Assembly (NCBI RefSeq): GCF_030440595.1
Contig: NZ_CP047452.1
Span: 744,001 to 808,000 of the forward strand
Origin: Corynebacterium glucuronolyticum DSM 44120
GTDB taxonomy: Bacteria > Actinomycetota > Actinomycetes > Mycobacteriales > Mycobacteriaceae
Direction: 5' to 3'
DNA length: 64,000 nucleotides
Shown here: positions 17,786 to 26,486 of the stretch, in pieces
Numbering within the stretch: position 1 is the first letter of the stretch
Layout of the letters: each line of letters starts with the position of its first letter
Program-made: the position numbers and the translations under genes
Notes under the pieces: model-generated
The model's input: only the letters and a program-made list of their open reading frames with translations
Told to the model about the DNA's origin: nothing
The model's database searches: none

Positions 17786-18859
17786 ATGACTCAGATTGTG
17801 AAGACAAAACCAGTTGATGCGTCGACGACCGCAACCGAAGGAGCGTCGACAAGGAAAAACAGGAGACGGGGACCGTTCGGAACAGCCCACGGCAGGCGCG
17901 TGTACGCCGTTACATTCGTGGTCGTCCTTGCGTGCTGCGTGTTGTTTACCTCGGGTCTTCTCATGTATAAGAATCCGATGGAACTTGGGACGCCAGGTTT
18001 TTGGCTGATTGCGAAGCGCCGCGCGGTGTCTCTTGTCGCGATGGCGATTGTCGCCGTGTGCCAGTCGCTCGCCACGGTCTGCTTCCACACGGTCACATCC
18101 AACCGGATCCTCACGCCGTCGATCATGGGTTTTGAGTCTTTGTACCGGCTCATCGCGACGGCGACGGTGTTCTTCCTGGGCTCGGCGGCCCTCGTGCACT
18201 TTGAGGGGATTGGACTATTCCTTCTCCAAGTTGCGCTCATGGTGGGGCTTTCGCTCGCGCTGTACGGCTGGCTGTTTATCGGCGGGGTGAAAAACCTTCA
18301 CCTGATGCTGCTCGTTGGCATCGTCATCGGCGGAGGACTGGGCTCTGTGGCCACCTTTATGCAGCGGATGTTGTATCCATCGGAGTTCGATGTCCTCGCG
18401 GCGCGTCTTTTCGGTTCCGTCAATAACGCCGACGCGGCGCTCTTCCCTGTCGCAATCCCCCTCGTCGTGCTGGCGGCTGCGGGCCTATTCGCCCTGTCTG
18501 GGAAGCTGAACCTCATCAGCCTGGGGGAGGACATTGCCATTAACCTCGGCGTGAATCACAAGCGAGTGGTAATCGCCGTCCTAGCTCTCGTTTCCGTGCT
18601 TATGGCCGTGTCCACGTCCCTTGTGGGGCCGATGACGTTCCTTGGGTTCCTCGTCGCTACGCTCACCTACCAGTCCTGCGACACCTACGATCACCGGCGT
18701 CTTCTGCCGCTGTCGGTATTCATGTGTTACGCGATCCTCACTGGCGCGTACTTCTTTATGAATCACGTTTTCCATGCGCAGGGCGTGGTGTCGGTTGTTA
18801 TTGAGCTCGTCGGTGGGCTCGCATTCCTGTGGGTCATTATGAAGAAAGGACGCCTATGA
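17786..18859 (+). CDS. FecCD-family siderophore permease 2
   Basis: This 357-aa second permease subunit has a ~35-residue basic cytosolic N-terminus (RKNRRRGPFG) and then nine or ten hydrophobic segments. FecCD motifs include KRRAVSLVAMAIVAVCQSLA and GLVGP-like SLVGPMTFLGFLVATL, with a LGVNHKRV loop that contacts the ATPase. It starts six bases after permease 1 and its stop overlaps the ATPase start (ATGA). Confidence 0.9.
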   Translation: MTQIVKTKPVDASTTATEGASTRKNRRRGPFGTAHGRRVYAVTFVVVLACCVLFTSGLLMYKNPMELGTPGFWLIAKRRAVSLVAMAIVAVCQSLATVCFHTVTSNRILTPSIMGFESLYRLIATATVFFLGSAALVHFEGIGLFLLQVALMVGLSLALYGWLFIGGVKNLHLMLLVGIVIGGGLGSVATFMQRMLYPSEFDVLAARLFGSVNNADAALFPVAIPLVVLAAAGLFALSGKLNLISLGEDIAINLGVNHKRVVIAVLALVSVLMAVSTSLVGPMTFLGFLVATLTYQSCDTYDHRRLLPLSVFMCYAILTGAYFFMNHVFHAQGVVSVVIELVGGLAFLWVIMKKGRL

Positions 18860-19608
18860 TCACCCTCGAAAATGTACACAAGATCTACGGCTCCGACACC
18901 TCGGTCGGCCCCGTTACCCTCGATATTCCCGCCCACGGCGTGACTGCACTGGTTGGTCCGAATGGGGCGGGGAAGTCCACGTTGTTGACCATGATCGGTC
19001 GCCTTCTCAAAATGGATGAGGGTACGATCACCGTCGGTGGCATGGACGTGTCCTCCGCGAAGTCTGCGGATTTGGCCACGGTTCTGAGCATTCTCCGGCA
19101 GGAAAACCATTTCATCACGCGTCTCACCGTCCGTCAGCTTGTGGCCTTTGGTCGCTTCCCCTATAACAAGGGGCGCACAACCGTGGCCGATGAAGAGATC
19201 ATTGACCGGTACATTCGTTTCTTCGAGCTGGAGGAGTTGGAGGATCGCTACCTCGATGAGCTCTCTGGTGGGCAGCGGCAGCGCGCCTACGTGGCGATGG
19301 TTCTCACCCAGGAAACCGAGTATGTCCTCTTGGATGAGCCCCTGAACAATTTGGACATCGCCCATTCGGTGCAGATGATGCGGATGCTGCGGCGCGCCGC
19401 TGATGAATTCGGCCGCACGATCGTCGTCGTTCTCCATGATCTCAACTTTGCTGCCCAGTACGCCGATTGCATCTGCGCGGTGAAGAACGGCCAGGTTTTT
19501 GCACAGGGTAGTGTGGACGAGGTCATGGTGGATTCGACGTTGTCCGAGCTCTTTGGTACGCCGATCACGGTCATCGATGGCCCGCGCTGCAAGCTCGCCT
19601 GTTTCTAG
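18856..19608 (+). CDS. Siderophore ABC transporter ATPase
   Basis: This 250-aa ATP-binding subunit has Walker A GPNGAGKST (about residues 35-43), a Q-loop (LRQENHF), the ABC signature LSGGQRQRAYVAM and Walker B YVLLDEP, with an H-loop His in VVLHDLN. It is of the FepC/FhuC/YclP type. The ATG at 18856 overlaps the permease-2 stop by four bases, so translation is coupled. It completes the importer. Confidence 0.92.
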   Translation: MITLENVHKIYGSDTSVGPVTLDIPAHGVTALVGPNGAGKSTLLTMIGRLLKMDEGTITVGGMDVSSAKSADLATVLSILRQENHFITRLTVRQLVAFGRFPYNKGRTTVADEEIIDRYIRFFELEELEDRYLDELSGGQRQRAYVAMVLTQETEYVLLDEPLNNLDIAHSVQMMRMLRRAADEFGRTIVVVLHDLNFAAQYADCICAVKNGQVFAQGSVDEVMVDSTLSELFGTPITVIDGPRCKLACF

Positions 19609-19721
19609 TACGCTTTTCGACGCTCCGTCTCTTGCGGTTGGCGGTTGCGCAGCTCTCGGTTCGGGGATTCCCACCAAATCCACAGCTATAGGTGGGGAAG
19701 ACGTGACGAACATGGACTAGA

Positions 19722-20420
19722 GTGACTTCTGTGATCACATTTGACGCTGTTACTAAAACGTACAAGACGTCGACTCGGCCTGCGCTGGACAATGTAAGCG
19801 TGGAGATTGGCAAGGGGGAATTTGTCTTCCTCATCGGCCCATCGGGATCGGGCAAGTCGACCTTCTTAGAGCTCATGCTGAAAGAAGTAGACCCCACCTC
19901 AGGTGACGTGTATGTGGGGGACTACCACGTCAATACACTGCGCGGAAAGGCCGTTAACCAGCTGCGCCAGCATCTGGGCTACGTGTTCCAGGATTTCCGT
20001 CTGCTACCCGGCAAGACCGTTTTCGAGAACGTGGCGTTCGCCCTCGAAGTGATTGGTAAGCGCAAATCTACGATCCCAGACAAGGTGGAGGAGACTCTGG
20101 AACTCGTGGGACTTGCCGGCAAGGACAACCGTTACCCGCAAGAATTGTCCGGTGGCGAGCAGCAGCGCGTGGCCGTGGCCCGTGCCTTTGTGAATCGTCC
20201 GCTTGTCCTCCTCGCCGACGAGCCGACCGGCAACCTCGATCCTGACACCGCCAACGACATCATGGTGGTGTTGAATCGGATTAACCAGCTGGGTACGACA
20301 GTGGTCATGAGTACGCACAACGCGCAGGCTGTGGATTCAATGCGGCGGCGCGTCATCGAGCTGCACAACGGCGTTTTGGTCAGAGACGATGCACATGGCG
20401 TGTACGGACAGGGGCGATAG
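19722..20420 (+). CDS. ftsE: Cell division ATP-binding protein FtsE
   Basis: FtsE is the ATPase of the FtsEX complex, which couples the cytosolic division machinery to peptidoglycan hydrolases. Walker [10 protein letters not shown], a Q-loop ([10 protein letters not shown]), signature [14 protein letters not shown] and Walker [12 protein letters not shown] are all present. Two GTG starts are possible, 19722 and 19731 ([12 protein letters not shown]); the second aligns better with typical FtsE N-termini. It is three bases from ftsX and follows the inserted iron operon after a 113-base gap that must hold its promoter. Confidence 0.95.
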   Translation: MTSVITFDAVTKTYKTSTRPALDNVSVEIGKGEFVFLIGPSGSGKSTFLELMLKEVDPTSGDVYVGDYHVNTLRGKAVNQLRQHLGYVFQDFRLLPGKTVFENVAFALEVIGKRKSTIPDKVEETLELVGLAGKDNRYPQELSGGEQQRVAVARAFVNRPLVLLADEPTGNLDPDTANDIMVVLNRINQLGTTVVMSTHNAQAVDSMRRRVIELHNGVLVRDDAHGVYGQGR

Positions 20421-20422
20421 GA

Positions 20423-21319
20423 ATGGGATACGTACTTAAAGAGGGCCTCAAGGGCCTGGGTCGTAACATCACTATGACCCTCGCCCTCATCATTACCACC
20501 GCCATCTCGCTGGCGCTTCTGGCCACTGGTTTCCTGGTGACCAACGTGACCAGTGACACGAAAGACATTTACCTGGAGCGCGTTGAGGTGATGGTGCTTC
20601 TCGACGAGGAGATATCTGCCAACGATGAGAACTGTTCCACCCCGGCCTGCCGTGAGGTACTTTCCGCCCTGGACAGCAAGGACGGCGTGGATTCGGTGAC
20701 GTTCCGCAACCGTGCCCAGAGCTTCGAGCGCTTCAAGGAGATGTTTGAGAAGACGGACCCGGTGCTGGTGGAGGAGACATCCCCTGACGCGCTGCCGGCC
20801 ACGATCTATGTGCGGCTGACGGATCCGCTGAACCCCGCGCCGCTCGATGCGGTGCGCGATATGAAACAGGTCACCGATGTCGTCGACCAGGCAGATGACC
20901 TGCAGGCAGCAACGAAGAACCTGGATGCGGTGCGCAACGCAACCTTCGTTGTGGCTGCTGTCCAAGCACTTGCTGCACTGTTCCTCATCGGCAACATGGT
21001 GCAGATCGCCGCCTTCCACCGCCGTGAGGAGGTCTCCATCATGCGCATGGTGGGTGCATCTCGCTGGTACACGCAGGCACCATTCGTCCTCGAGGCTGTC
21101 CTATCCACGCTGATCGGCGCAGTGGTTGCCATCGGTGGCCTGTTCCTGGGGAAGAACTTTGTTGTCGACCCGGCACTGCAGCCGCTGTACGATTCGCGCC
21201 TTATCGCGCCCATCACCGCATCCGACCTGTGGACCGTCTGGCCACTGGTCACCCTCCTCGGACTCATTGCGTCCGGCGTGACTGCCTACGTCGCACTCCG
21301 GCTGTACGTAAGGAAGTAA
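20423..21319 (+). CDS. ftsX: Cell division protein FtsX
   Basis: This 298-aa membrane partner of FtsE has an N-terminal transmembrane helix (about residues 20-42), a large extracellular loop (about 45-170) that binds hydrolase regulators, and three C-terminal helices. The FtsX-like segment RREEVSIMRMVGASRWY is visible near residue 195. The extracellular loop carries two cysteines (NCSTPAC) that could form a disulfide. Confidence 0.94.
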   Translation: MGYVLKEGLKGLGRNITMTLALIITTAISLALLATGFLVTNVTSDTKDIYLERVEVMVLLDEEISANDENCSTPACREVLSALDSKDGVDSVTFRNRAQSFERFKEMFEKTDPVLVEETSPDALPATIYVRLTDPLNPAPLDAVRDMKQVTDVVDQADDLQAATKNLDAVRNATFVVAAVQALAALFLIGNMVQIAAFHRREEVSIMRMVGASRWYTQAPFVLEAVLSTLIGAVVAIGGLFLGKNFVVDPALQPLYDSRLIAPITASDLWTVWPLVTLLGLIASGVTAYVALRLYVRK

Positions 21320-21380
21320 CAGTTAGCAGCACACGGCTACGGCTAGTGGCATTGAGCGACGCGTAAGATGGGTAACCACT

Positions 21381-21872
21381 ATGGGCAAGAAGAAGAAAAA
21401 GAACGCTGGCGGTAACGTCGTCGCCACCAACCGTCGTGCCCGCCACGATTACAACATCCTGGAGACCTACGAGTGTGGAATTTCGCTTGTGGGCACTGAG
21501 ATCAAGGCGATCCGCGAGGGGCACGTTAACCTCGCGGATGCCTTCGCCATCATTGAGCACGGCGAAGTGTGGCTCCGTAACCTCAACATTCCCGAATACA
21601 GCCTGGGCACATGGACAAACCATCGCCCCATGCGGCACCGCAAGTTGTTGCTGCACCGGAAGGAAATCGACTCCCTTGCCGGCAAGGTTCGCGACGGCAA
21701 CAAGACGCTCGTGCCATTGAAGCTGTACTTCAAAGACGGCCTGCTCAAGGCCGAACTCGCCCTGGCAGAGGGCAAGCAGGACTACGACAAGCGTGAAGAC
21801 ATCAAGCGGCGTACGGAAGAGCGCGAAGTTGTTCGTGAACTCGGCCGTCGAGTGAAGGGAATCAAGGCATAG
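21381..21872 (+). CDS. smpB: SsrA-binding protein SmpB
   Basis: This 163-aa partner of tmRNA in trans-translation has the core NRRARHDYNILETYECGI, the GTEIKAIREGHVNL segment and the C-terminal basic tail KREDIKRRTEEREVVREL that mimics an anticodon arm. It lies 61 bases after ftsX and 420 bases upstream of its RNA partner ssrA. Confidence 0.96.
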   Translation: MGKKKKKNAGGNVVATNRRARHDYNILETYECGISLVGTEIKAIREGHVNLADAFAIIEHGEVWLRNLNIPEYSLGTWTNHRPMRHRKLLLHRKEIDSLAGKVRDGNKTLVPLKLYFKDGLLKAELALAEGKQDYDKREDIKRRTEEREVVRELGRRVKGIKA

Positions 21873-21875
21873 CAG

Positions 21876-22229
21876 ATGATCACCTGCGTCAAAATTCATG
21901 ACCTACGTAAAGACCCAGAACTAGCCCGTGGCACCACCGTGCTCGTGGATCGCCTGTGGCCGCGCGGGGTGAAAAAGGACTCCGTCCGGTTGGATTATTG
22001 GCTGAAAAACGTTGCCCCAAGCCCGGAGCTGCGGAAGTGGTTCAACCACGACGAGGAAAAGTTTGAGGAGTTTTCCACCCGCTACCGCAAGGAATTGAAC
22101 GCTTCGGAGGAGGAGGACGTCGACAAGCTTCAAAAACTCGTTTCCGATGGTGATGTCACCCTCGTGTTTGCCGCGAAAGATCGCGACATCAACCACGCGG
22201 TGGTGCTGAAGAAGTGGCTTGAGGAATAA
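21876..22229 (+). CDS. DUF488 family protein
   Basis: This 117-aa protein has the DUF488 hallmarks VDRLWPRGVKKD near residue 25 and LVFAAKDRDINHAVVLKKWL at the C-terminus. It starts three bases after the smpB stop and is probably cotranscribed with it. The family is widespread and of unknown function; no catalytic residues are established. Confidence 0.85.
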   Translation: MITCVKIHDLRKDPELARGTTVLVDRLWPRGVKKDSVRLDYWLKNVAPSPELRKWFNHDEEKFEEFSTRYRKELNASEEEDVDKLQKLVSDGDVTLVFAAKDRDINHAVVLKKWLEE

Positions 22230-22291
22230 ACCGTCAACGGGTATCGTTGAACTTCTTGCAGAAGATGCACAATCCCGCTGCAAGTTAAAAC

Positions 22292-22668
22292 GGGGCTGAC
22301 TTTTGGTTTCGACTTCGTTTGTTAAGCCAGGGGAAGCGTGCCGGTGCAGGCAACGACCACCGTGAGCGTCGTAGCAACTTATTAAGCGCCGAGAATACTC
22401 AGCGCGACTACGCACTCGCTGCATAAAGCGACTGCCTAGTCTGTCGGCTCAGGTTTGCCTCTGACCTGGTTACCGGCATCGACTAAGAGGCTTGGGTTTC
22501 TCCCGCGTCGGCGGGGGAGGAACCGACATTTTACCGTCGACTGGGCTCATCATCCGGACGTGTTTGCCCGAGCCGGAGAGCCGAGTAGAGATGCCAGTGC
22601 GAACTGCGCACGGAGAAGCCCTGGCTAAATGACGAAGGACCCGGGTTCGATTCCCGGCAGCTCCACGA
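22292..22668 (+). ncRNA. ssrA: Transfer-messenger RNA (tmRNA)
   Basis: The 5' GGGGCTG pairs with 3' CAGCTCC (one G-U) to form the acceptor stem, and a T arm with GGTTCGATTCCC precedes it. The tag reading frame lies at 22388-22426 and encodes AENTQRDYALAA followed by TAA, a typical actinobacterial degradation tag. The sequence after the discriminator A is CGA, not CCA, so the 3' CCA must be added after transcription. The prophage has integrated in the 3' end but restores it exactly, leaving the gene intact. smpB is just upstream. Confidence 0.95.
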
Positions 22669-22720
22669 GTAGGGAAACCCCAGACCGGTAACGGCCTGGG
22701 GTTTTCTTTCGTTTACCAGC
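22644..22720 (+). repeat. attL: 77-bp attachment core
   Basis: This 77-bp stretch starts in the T arm of ssrA and runs through its terminator. It is identical to 59504-59580. Bases before 22644 differ from the phage side and are host ssrA. Confidence 0.95.
22675..22705 (+). terminator. ssrA terminator (inside the att core)
   Basis: CCCCAG and CTGGGG flank an inner CCG/CGG stem and are followed by TTTTCTTTC. The same sequence recurs at 59535-59565 because it is part of the 77-bp attachment core. Confidence 0.9.
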
Positions 22721-22750
22721 GGGTTTAGTGAATTTCGAACCGCTTTTAAG

Positions 22751-22818
22751 GGTCGCCAGGGGTCGCCTAAAGTCGCCTGATTGGCCACGAATTGGCCACG
22801 AATTGGCCACGCGTGGCC
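22751..22818 (+). repeat. Probable integrase arm-type sites
   Basis: Three GGTCGCC/AGTCGCC copies occur at a 10-base period (22751, 22761, 22771), then TTGGCCACG at an 11-base period (22781, 22792, 22803) ending in an inverted GTGGCC. Helically phased repeats beside attL and just upstream of the integrase are typical of arm sites. A related CGGCCAC...TGGCCACGA pair sits at 59443-59462 beside attR. Confidence 0.55.
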
Positions 22819-22867
22819 TACAATGAGGCCTAGAAATTCCTCCTCCTCGCTAACAAGAGAGGTTCCC

Positions 22868-24130
22868 GTGGCCACGAAGAAACAGAACACGTTCGGGAGT
22901 GTGGCAAAGCTCCCCTCAGGCCGGGTCCGCGCCCGCTACACGGGCCCAGACGGGCGACGCCACACCGCCGGCCACAGCTTCGCCGACGCCACCGATGCCT
23001 ACGCGTGGCTTGCTATGGAGCGCAGACTAATCGACCGGGGTGACTGGGTCCCACCGAACGAGCGAACTCTCGCAGTGGAGGACAAGATGAGAACGGTCGG
23101 CCAGTGGCTAAATCAGTGGCTGGACCTCCGCACGCGTGGCACGAACCCTCTCAAGGAGTCCACACTCGCGGATTACCGTCGGACGTTAAACCGCCGTGTC
23201 CTGAAGGTGGGGGGACGTGCCGCACGTTTGCGGGGGATCACACTGGCATCTCTTACCCGTCGTGATATTGCCGACTGGTGGGATGCGATCAATCTTCAGT
23301 TCGACTCCGCCCCCTACAACCGCAATGCCTTTCAGCGTCTCCACGCTGCCCTCGAAGCCGCAGTAGAACGCGACATGATTGATACCAACCCTGCCAGGCT
23401 CCCGTCCTCAACGAAGAAACCGAAGCCTGCCCGTAAAGAACTTCCCGCAGACGAAGTGATCACTGGAATCATCAACCAGCTTGACCACACAGTCCCCAGA
23501 GTGACGGGCGAACACAAGCTCATCGCGATACTCACCCTGGCCCACGGAGTCCGGATAGGTGAGGCGCTCGCCGCACGCCGGAAAGACTTCATCAAACAGG
23601 GCGACACGTGGTTCTTCCGAATCCACGCCAACGTCTTCCGCGAACCGAAAGTAGGCATGGTTTACCAGCACCGCGCGAAGACCGAGGCCGGCAACCGCGA
23701 CGTCCCAATTTTCGCCCATTACAACGACGACGTTGAATACCACCTCACCCACTTCACCGGCCCCGCCCAAGAGTCTTTCCTCTTCACCGGCCCCACGGGA
23801 AAAATCATCATGGACACGTCCTTCCGCTCCATCATGAATCGCGCCAAGAAACGCGCAGGCTACGAAGCTGTGAAAATCACCCCCCACTACGGCCGCGTCT
23901 GGCTTATCACCACCCTTGTCGAAGCAGGCATGCCCATCCCCGCTATCGGAGAGATCCTTGGCCAACGCGACCTGAAAACCATCACTGAGATCTACATGCG
24001 CGCCACCGAAACCAGAAAACGGGAGGTCCTCGATGCCGTCAACACCCGTCTAAACGGGCTCCCAAATGGTGTCGCAGACCTCGACGAGAAACGACAAGAG
24101 AAGAAAACGCGCCGGGCATCGCAAGCGTAA
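22868..24130 (+). CDS. Tyrosine recombinase integrase
   Basis: This 420-aa phage integrase catalyses recombination between attP and the ssrA site. It has an N-terminal arm-binding domain (SGRVRARYTGPDGRRHTAGHSF), a central core-binding SAM-like domain (TLADYRRTLNRRV) and a C-terminal catalytic domain. The catalytic Arg is in HGVRIGEALA, and the late motif is HYGRVWLI with Tyr in ITEIYMRA. The His-x-x-Arg box is written as HYGR rather than HxLR. I chose GTG 22868 because AAGAGAGG lies in front of it, while the longer frame from 22781 runs through the arm repeats. Confidence 0.92.
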   Translation: MATKKQNTFGSVAKLPSGRVRARYTGPDGRRHTAGHSFADATDAYAWLAMERRLIDRGDWVPPNERTLAVEDKMRTVGQWLNQWLDLRTRGTNPLKESTLADYRRTLNRRVLKVGGRAARLRGITLASLTRRDIADWWDAINLQFDSAPYNRNAFQRLHAALEAAVERDMIDTNPARLPSSTKKPKPARKELPADEVITGIINQLDHTVPRVTGEHKLIAILTLAHGVRIGEALAARRKDFIKQGDTWFFRIHANVFREPKVGMVYQHRAKTEAGNRDVPIFAHYNDDVEYHLTHFTGPAQESFLFTGPTGKIIMDTSFRSIMNRAKKRAGYEAVKITPHYGRVWLITTLVEAGMPIPAIGEILGQRDLKTITEIYMRATETRKREVLDAVNTRLNGLPNGVADLDEKRQEKKTRRASQA

Positions 24131-24245
24131 CAGTTATGGCTATGAGGGCAGTTCTAGCAGCGGTCGTTGTGTGAAATGTAGGCCCCGTTGTGTCCGAACT
24201 CGTCAAAGTAGCCCCTATATGCATGTCTCTAACTTTTAAACACGA

Positions 24246-24269
24246 AAGCCCATGCGTATGCATGGGCTT
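24246..24269. terminator. Hairpin between convergent integrase and lysogeny genes
   Basis: A perfect 10-bp stem (AAGCCCATGC / GCATGGGCTT) with a GTAT loop lies in the 278-base gap between the two convergent genes. The rest of the gap shows no gene. Confidence 0.6.
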
Positions 24270-24408
24270 CGGAAGTGGAGCACTATCGTGCGTCCAAAGT
24301 CAGGATAAACGAAACGAGAAAGAGCATCAAGAGTGGGTATGGTAGCTGTGACGCAACCTAAACTGCCTAGGCCCAAGTGCAATGTAATCAGGCGTCAACG
24401 GTATCTCC

Positions 24409-25440
24409 TTATTTGCGGTGTGTGGTTGGCAATTGCGTCACACTCGCAATCTGTGACTCCACGGACGCAGCCTCAACGCTAAGGCGAGTCAACTCGGTGA
24501 GTTCAACAGGCTCGACGAAGGTGTTTTCCAATAGCACGTCGACAGGCTCGTGAACTTGCCAGCCGCGCCCGGAGATTTGCATGCGCAGGCTCCGGTAACG
24601 CTTGTAGTCAATCAGATCGAGTTCATGGGCTCGCCGCACAATCGCTTGAATAGAACAGCCCCACTGCGATTTCAGGTGTGCATACTCTGCCAGTGTCGCC
24701 TCTGGCGTGACGTTGTCAGCGACAAGCTGCCGGGGCATCAACAACGCCCCCGCAAATTGGCTGGCTTCAATCTCAATTACAGGGAGGTCGCGCCGGGTTG
24801 TTGCGGTGTGCAGGATGAGGTGGCCGAGTTCGTGGGCAAGGCTGAACCTGTAGCGGTCACCGCTACGTTGCCGGTTGAGGGCAATGACGCGAAGAGGTGC
24901 TGCTGTGGGGGTGGAAACGCCGTCGAAGTTCGTGCCGTCGACAACGTAGTCGGGAAGTGATGTGACGATCACACCGCATTGGTGGAGTGCTGCTGTCAGG
25001 TTGCCGATGGCGGTATCGGGTGCGAGTTGCAGGTGCTCGCGGGTGCGGGCGGCGGCTTCCTCGATGACGAGCTGGTCTAGTGGTTGGTCAGGCAGGTCGA
25101 GTTTTGGCAGGCTGCTGGTTTGGTTGGGGAAGCGGCGTTTGAGGTAGTGCTCGGTAATAGAGAACGCGGTGGCGATTTTCTCCGATTCTGGTTGCCCTAG
25201 TCGTGCTGTTCGGAACAGGAGGTCCGGTGAGTCGTAGTAGTCGATGGGTTCTTCGAAGAATTCGCGGGGAACCTTGGTGACGAACTGCGCGGTGGTCAGG
25301 AGCCGTGGTGACAGGTTGCGTCGTTGGCGTTCGACGCTGCTAAGTGTTGATTGTGAAACCCCGAGCTCTGCGGCGAAGGCTCCTTGCGTGTAGCCAAGCA
25401 GAATTCTGATGTGTCTGAGGTTTGTGCTTGCAGTGGACAT
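24409..25440 (-). CDS. XRE HTH + ImmA/IrrE metallopeptidase fusion
   Basis: This 343-aa protein fuses an N-terminal XRE helix-turn-helix (RILLGYTQGAFAAELGVSQ, residues ~10-60) to a zinc metallopeptidase of the ImmA/IrrE family (COG2856) with HELGH at about residue 205 and the downstream EIEASQFAGALLMP helix. Such fusions bind DNA and cleave or inactivate a partner protein, often in phage induction or toxin-antitoxin settings. It follows the gene at 25455-26018 by 14 bases in the same direction. The C-terminal ~80 residues are of unknown fold. It is separate from the main repressor switch and may regulate its own two-gene operon through palindromes at 26031-26090. Confidence 0.82.
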   Translation of the reverse strand: MSTASTNLRHIRILLGYTQGAFAAELGVSQSTLSSVERQRRNLSPRLLTTAQFVTKVPREFFEEPIDYYDSPDLLFRTARLGQPESEKIATAFSITEHYLKRRFPNQTSSLPKLDLPDQPLDQLVIEEAAARTREHLQLAPDTAIGNLTAALHQCGVIVTSLPDYVVDGTNFDGVSTPTAAPLRVIALNRQRSGDRYRFSLAHELGHLILHTATTRRDLPVIEIEASQFAGALLMPRQLVADNVTPEATLAEYAHLKSQWGCSIQAIVRRAHELDLIDYKRYRSLRMQISGRGWQVHEPVDVLLENTFVEPVELTELTRLSVEAASVESQIASVTQLPTTHRK

Positions 25441-25454
25441 GTAGCTGGTGCTTT

Positions 25455-26018
25455 CTAAGTGCCGAAGTTGAACCCTTGTTCGTCGGCGCGTGTTGGGTAA
25501 AACTTGTCTTCGGTGATCTTCTCGTTAGGAGTAAGTAGCTGGAATTCTTGCGATAGTTTCCTTGCCTCTTCAAGGGTGCCTTCACCGTCGAAGAGTTGTA
25601 TCGAAAACTTGGTAATCGAGTCTGTCTCCGGCTTCGGGAACTCCCAGAACAATACGATACGGCGTTTGTTCTCGATTAAAGGTTGGTCCGGGGTCTCTAT
25701 GGGGGAGTTGCGGAATCCTTTCTTGCGGCGCACCACCAGGAAGGCGTCGTCGTTTTCGAACCATAGACGGGTGGGAAACCCTGATGCTTCGCAGAGCTTA
25801 AGGCCTCCGAGTCCGCTCTCGCGGAACTGCCGATGCAGTGCCACGAGCATGGCTTCACGGTCCAACCCTGGGTACTCATCGAGGTAATCGACGTAGGGCA
25901 GATTTCGGCGATAGTCCAGCGCGACACCAACTGCTTCGCGTAGCTCGTCGTACTGCTTTGTTAGCTGCTTATGGATGCGGCGCACTAATAAGGCGTTGTC
26001 TCGGCGGGGATGGGGCAT
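25455..26018 (-). CDS. Hypothetical protein paired with XRE-ImmA
   Basis: This 187-aa product is of unknown family. I chose the ATG at 26018 because AAAGGAG precedes it at good spacing; the frame is open to 26057. The N-terminal third is helical and basic (LLVRRIHKQLTKQYDEL), followed by an alternating beta-like stretch with RLWFENDDAFLVVRRKKGF and RIVLFWEFPKPE. There is no signal peptide or membrane helix. It is the first gene of a two-gene operon with an HTH-protease, an arrangement seen in toxin-antitoxin and abortive-infection modules. That role is a hypothesis. Confidence 0.6.
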   Translation of the reverse strand: MPHPRRDNALLVRRIHKQLTKQYDELREAVGVALDYRRNLPYVDYLDEYPGLDREAMLVALHRQFRESGLGGLKLCEASGFPTRLWFENDDAFLVVRRKKGFRNSPIETPDQPLIENKRRIVLFWEFPKPETDSITKFSIQLFDGEGTLEEARKLSQEFQLLTPNEKITEDKFYPTRADEQGFNFGT

Positions 26019-26030
26019 CGTTACTCCTTT

Positions 26031-26090
26031 ATGTAACATTCCGTGTGATATTTTCACACGGTAGTAATAATATCACTCGAACTGTTACAT
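26031..26090 (-). promoter_or_regulatory. Nested palindromic operator
   Basis: An outer inverted repeat ATGTAACA (26031-26038) / TGTTACAT (26083-26090) encloses a tighter one, CCGTGTGA (26041-26048) / TCACACGG (26054-26061). Both lie just upstream of the minus-strand gene starting at 26018, between its start and the end of the next gene. They are probable binding sites for the XRE-ImmA protein. Confidence 0.5.
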
Positions 26091-26486
26091 GGCTAGAGTC
26101 GTAGCCTGCCGGTCAAACCGTCGCGCCTTAAAGCATTCCCGCCACACTTCGATCGTCTCGGGTGTGACCTCCAACTCGTAAGCGAGCGCCCCAACCGACG
26201 ATCCGACGAGTGCTTCAGCCGCGCGATACTCTGCCGGGCTAATCAAAAGCTGTGCGGCCCATTGGTTGGCTCTCCTCTCGATCCTCGGCTCGCTCCGCTC
26301 GTCCCTGAACCACGCATGCGCGAGCTCATGGGCCAAGCACCATCGCCTAGTCCACGGGTCGAGTCCCGGCCTAACAAGGATCATGAACTCCGCGTCGATG
26401 TAGACGGCGTTGACGTCTTCGCTCAACTCAGGCGTCTCAATCACCGTGACACCCATCGACCGGGCAATGTCATCAACGTCAACCAT
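26085..26486 (-). CDS. ImmA/IrrE-family metalloprotease
   Basis: This 133-aa stand-alone zinc protease has CLAHELAHAWF near residue 52 (HExxH) and the ERRANQWAAQLLIS helix that supplies the third ligand. Proteins of this type cleave the phage repressor encoded next to them to trigger induction, as ImmA does for ImmR. It begins one base after the repressor stop at 26487, so the two are translationally linked. This makes it the likely anti-repressor of this prophage. Confidence 0.85.
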   Translation of the reverse strand: MVDVDDIARSMGVTVIETPELSEDVNAVYIDAEFMILVRPGLDPWTRRWCLAHELAHAWFRDERSEPRIERRANQWAAQLLISPAEYRAAEALVGSSVGALAYELEVTPETIEVWRECFKARRFDRQATTLAM

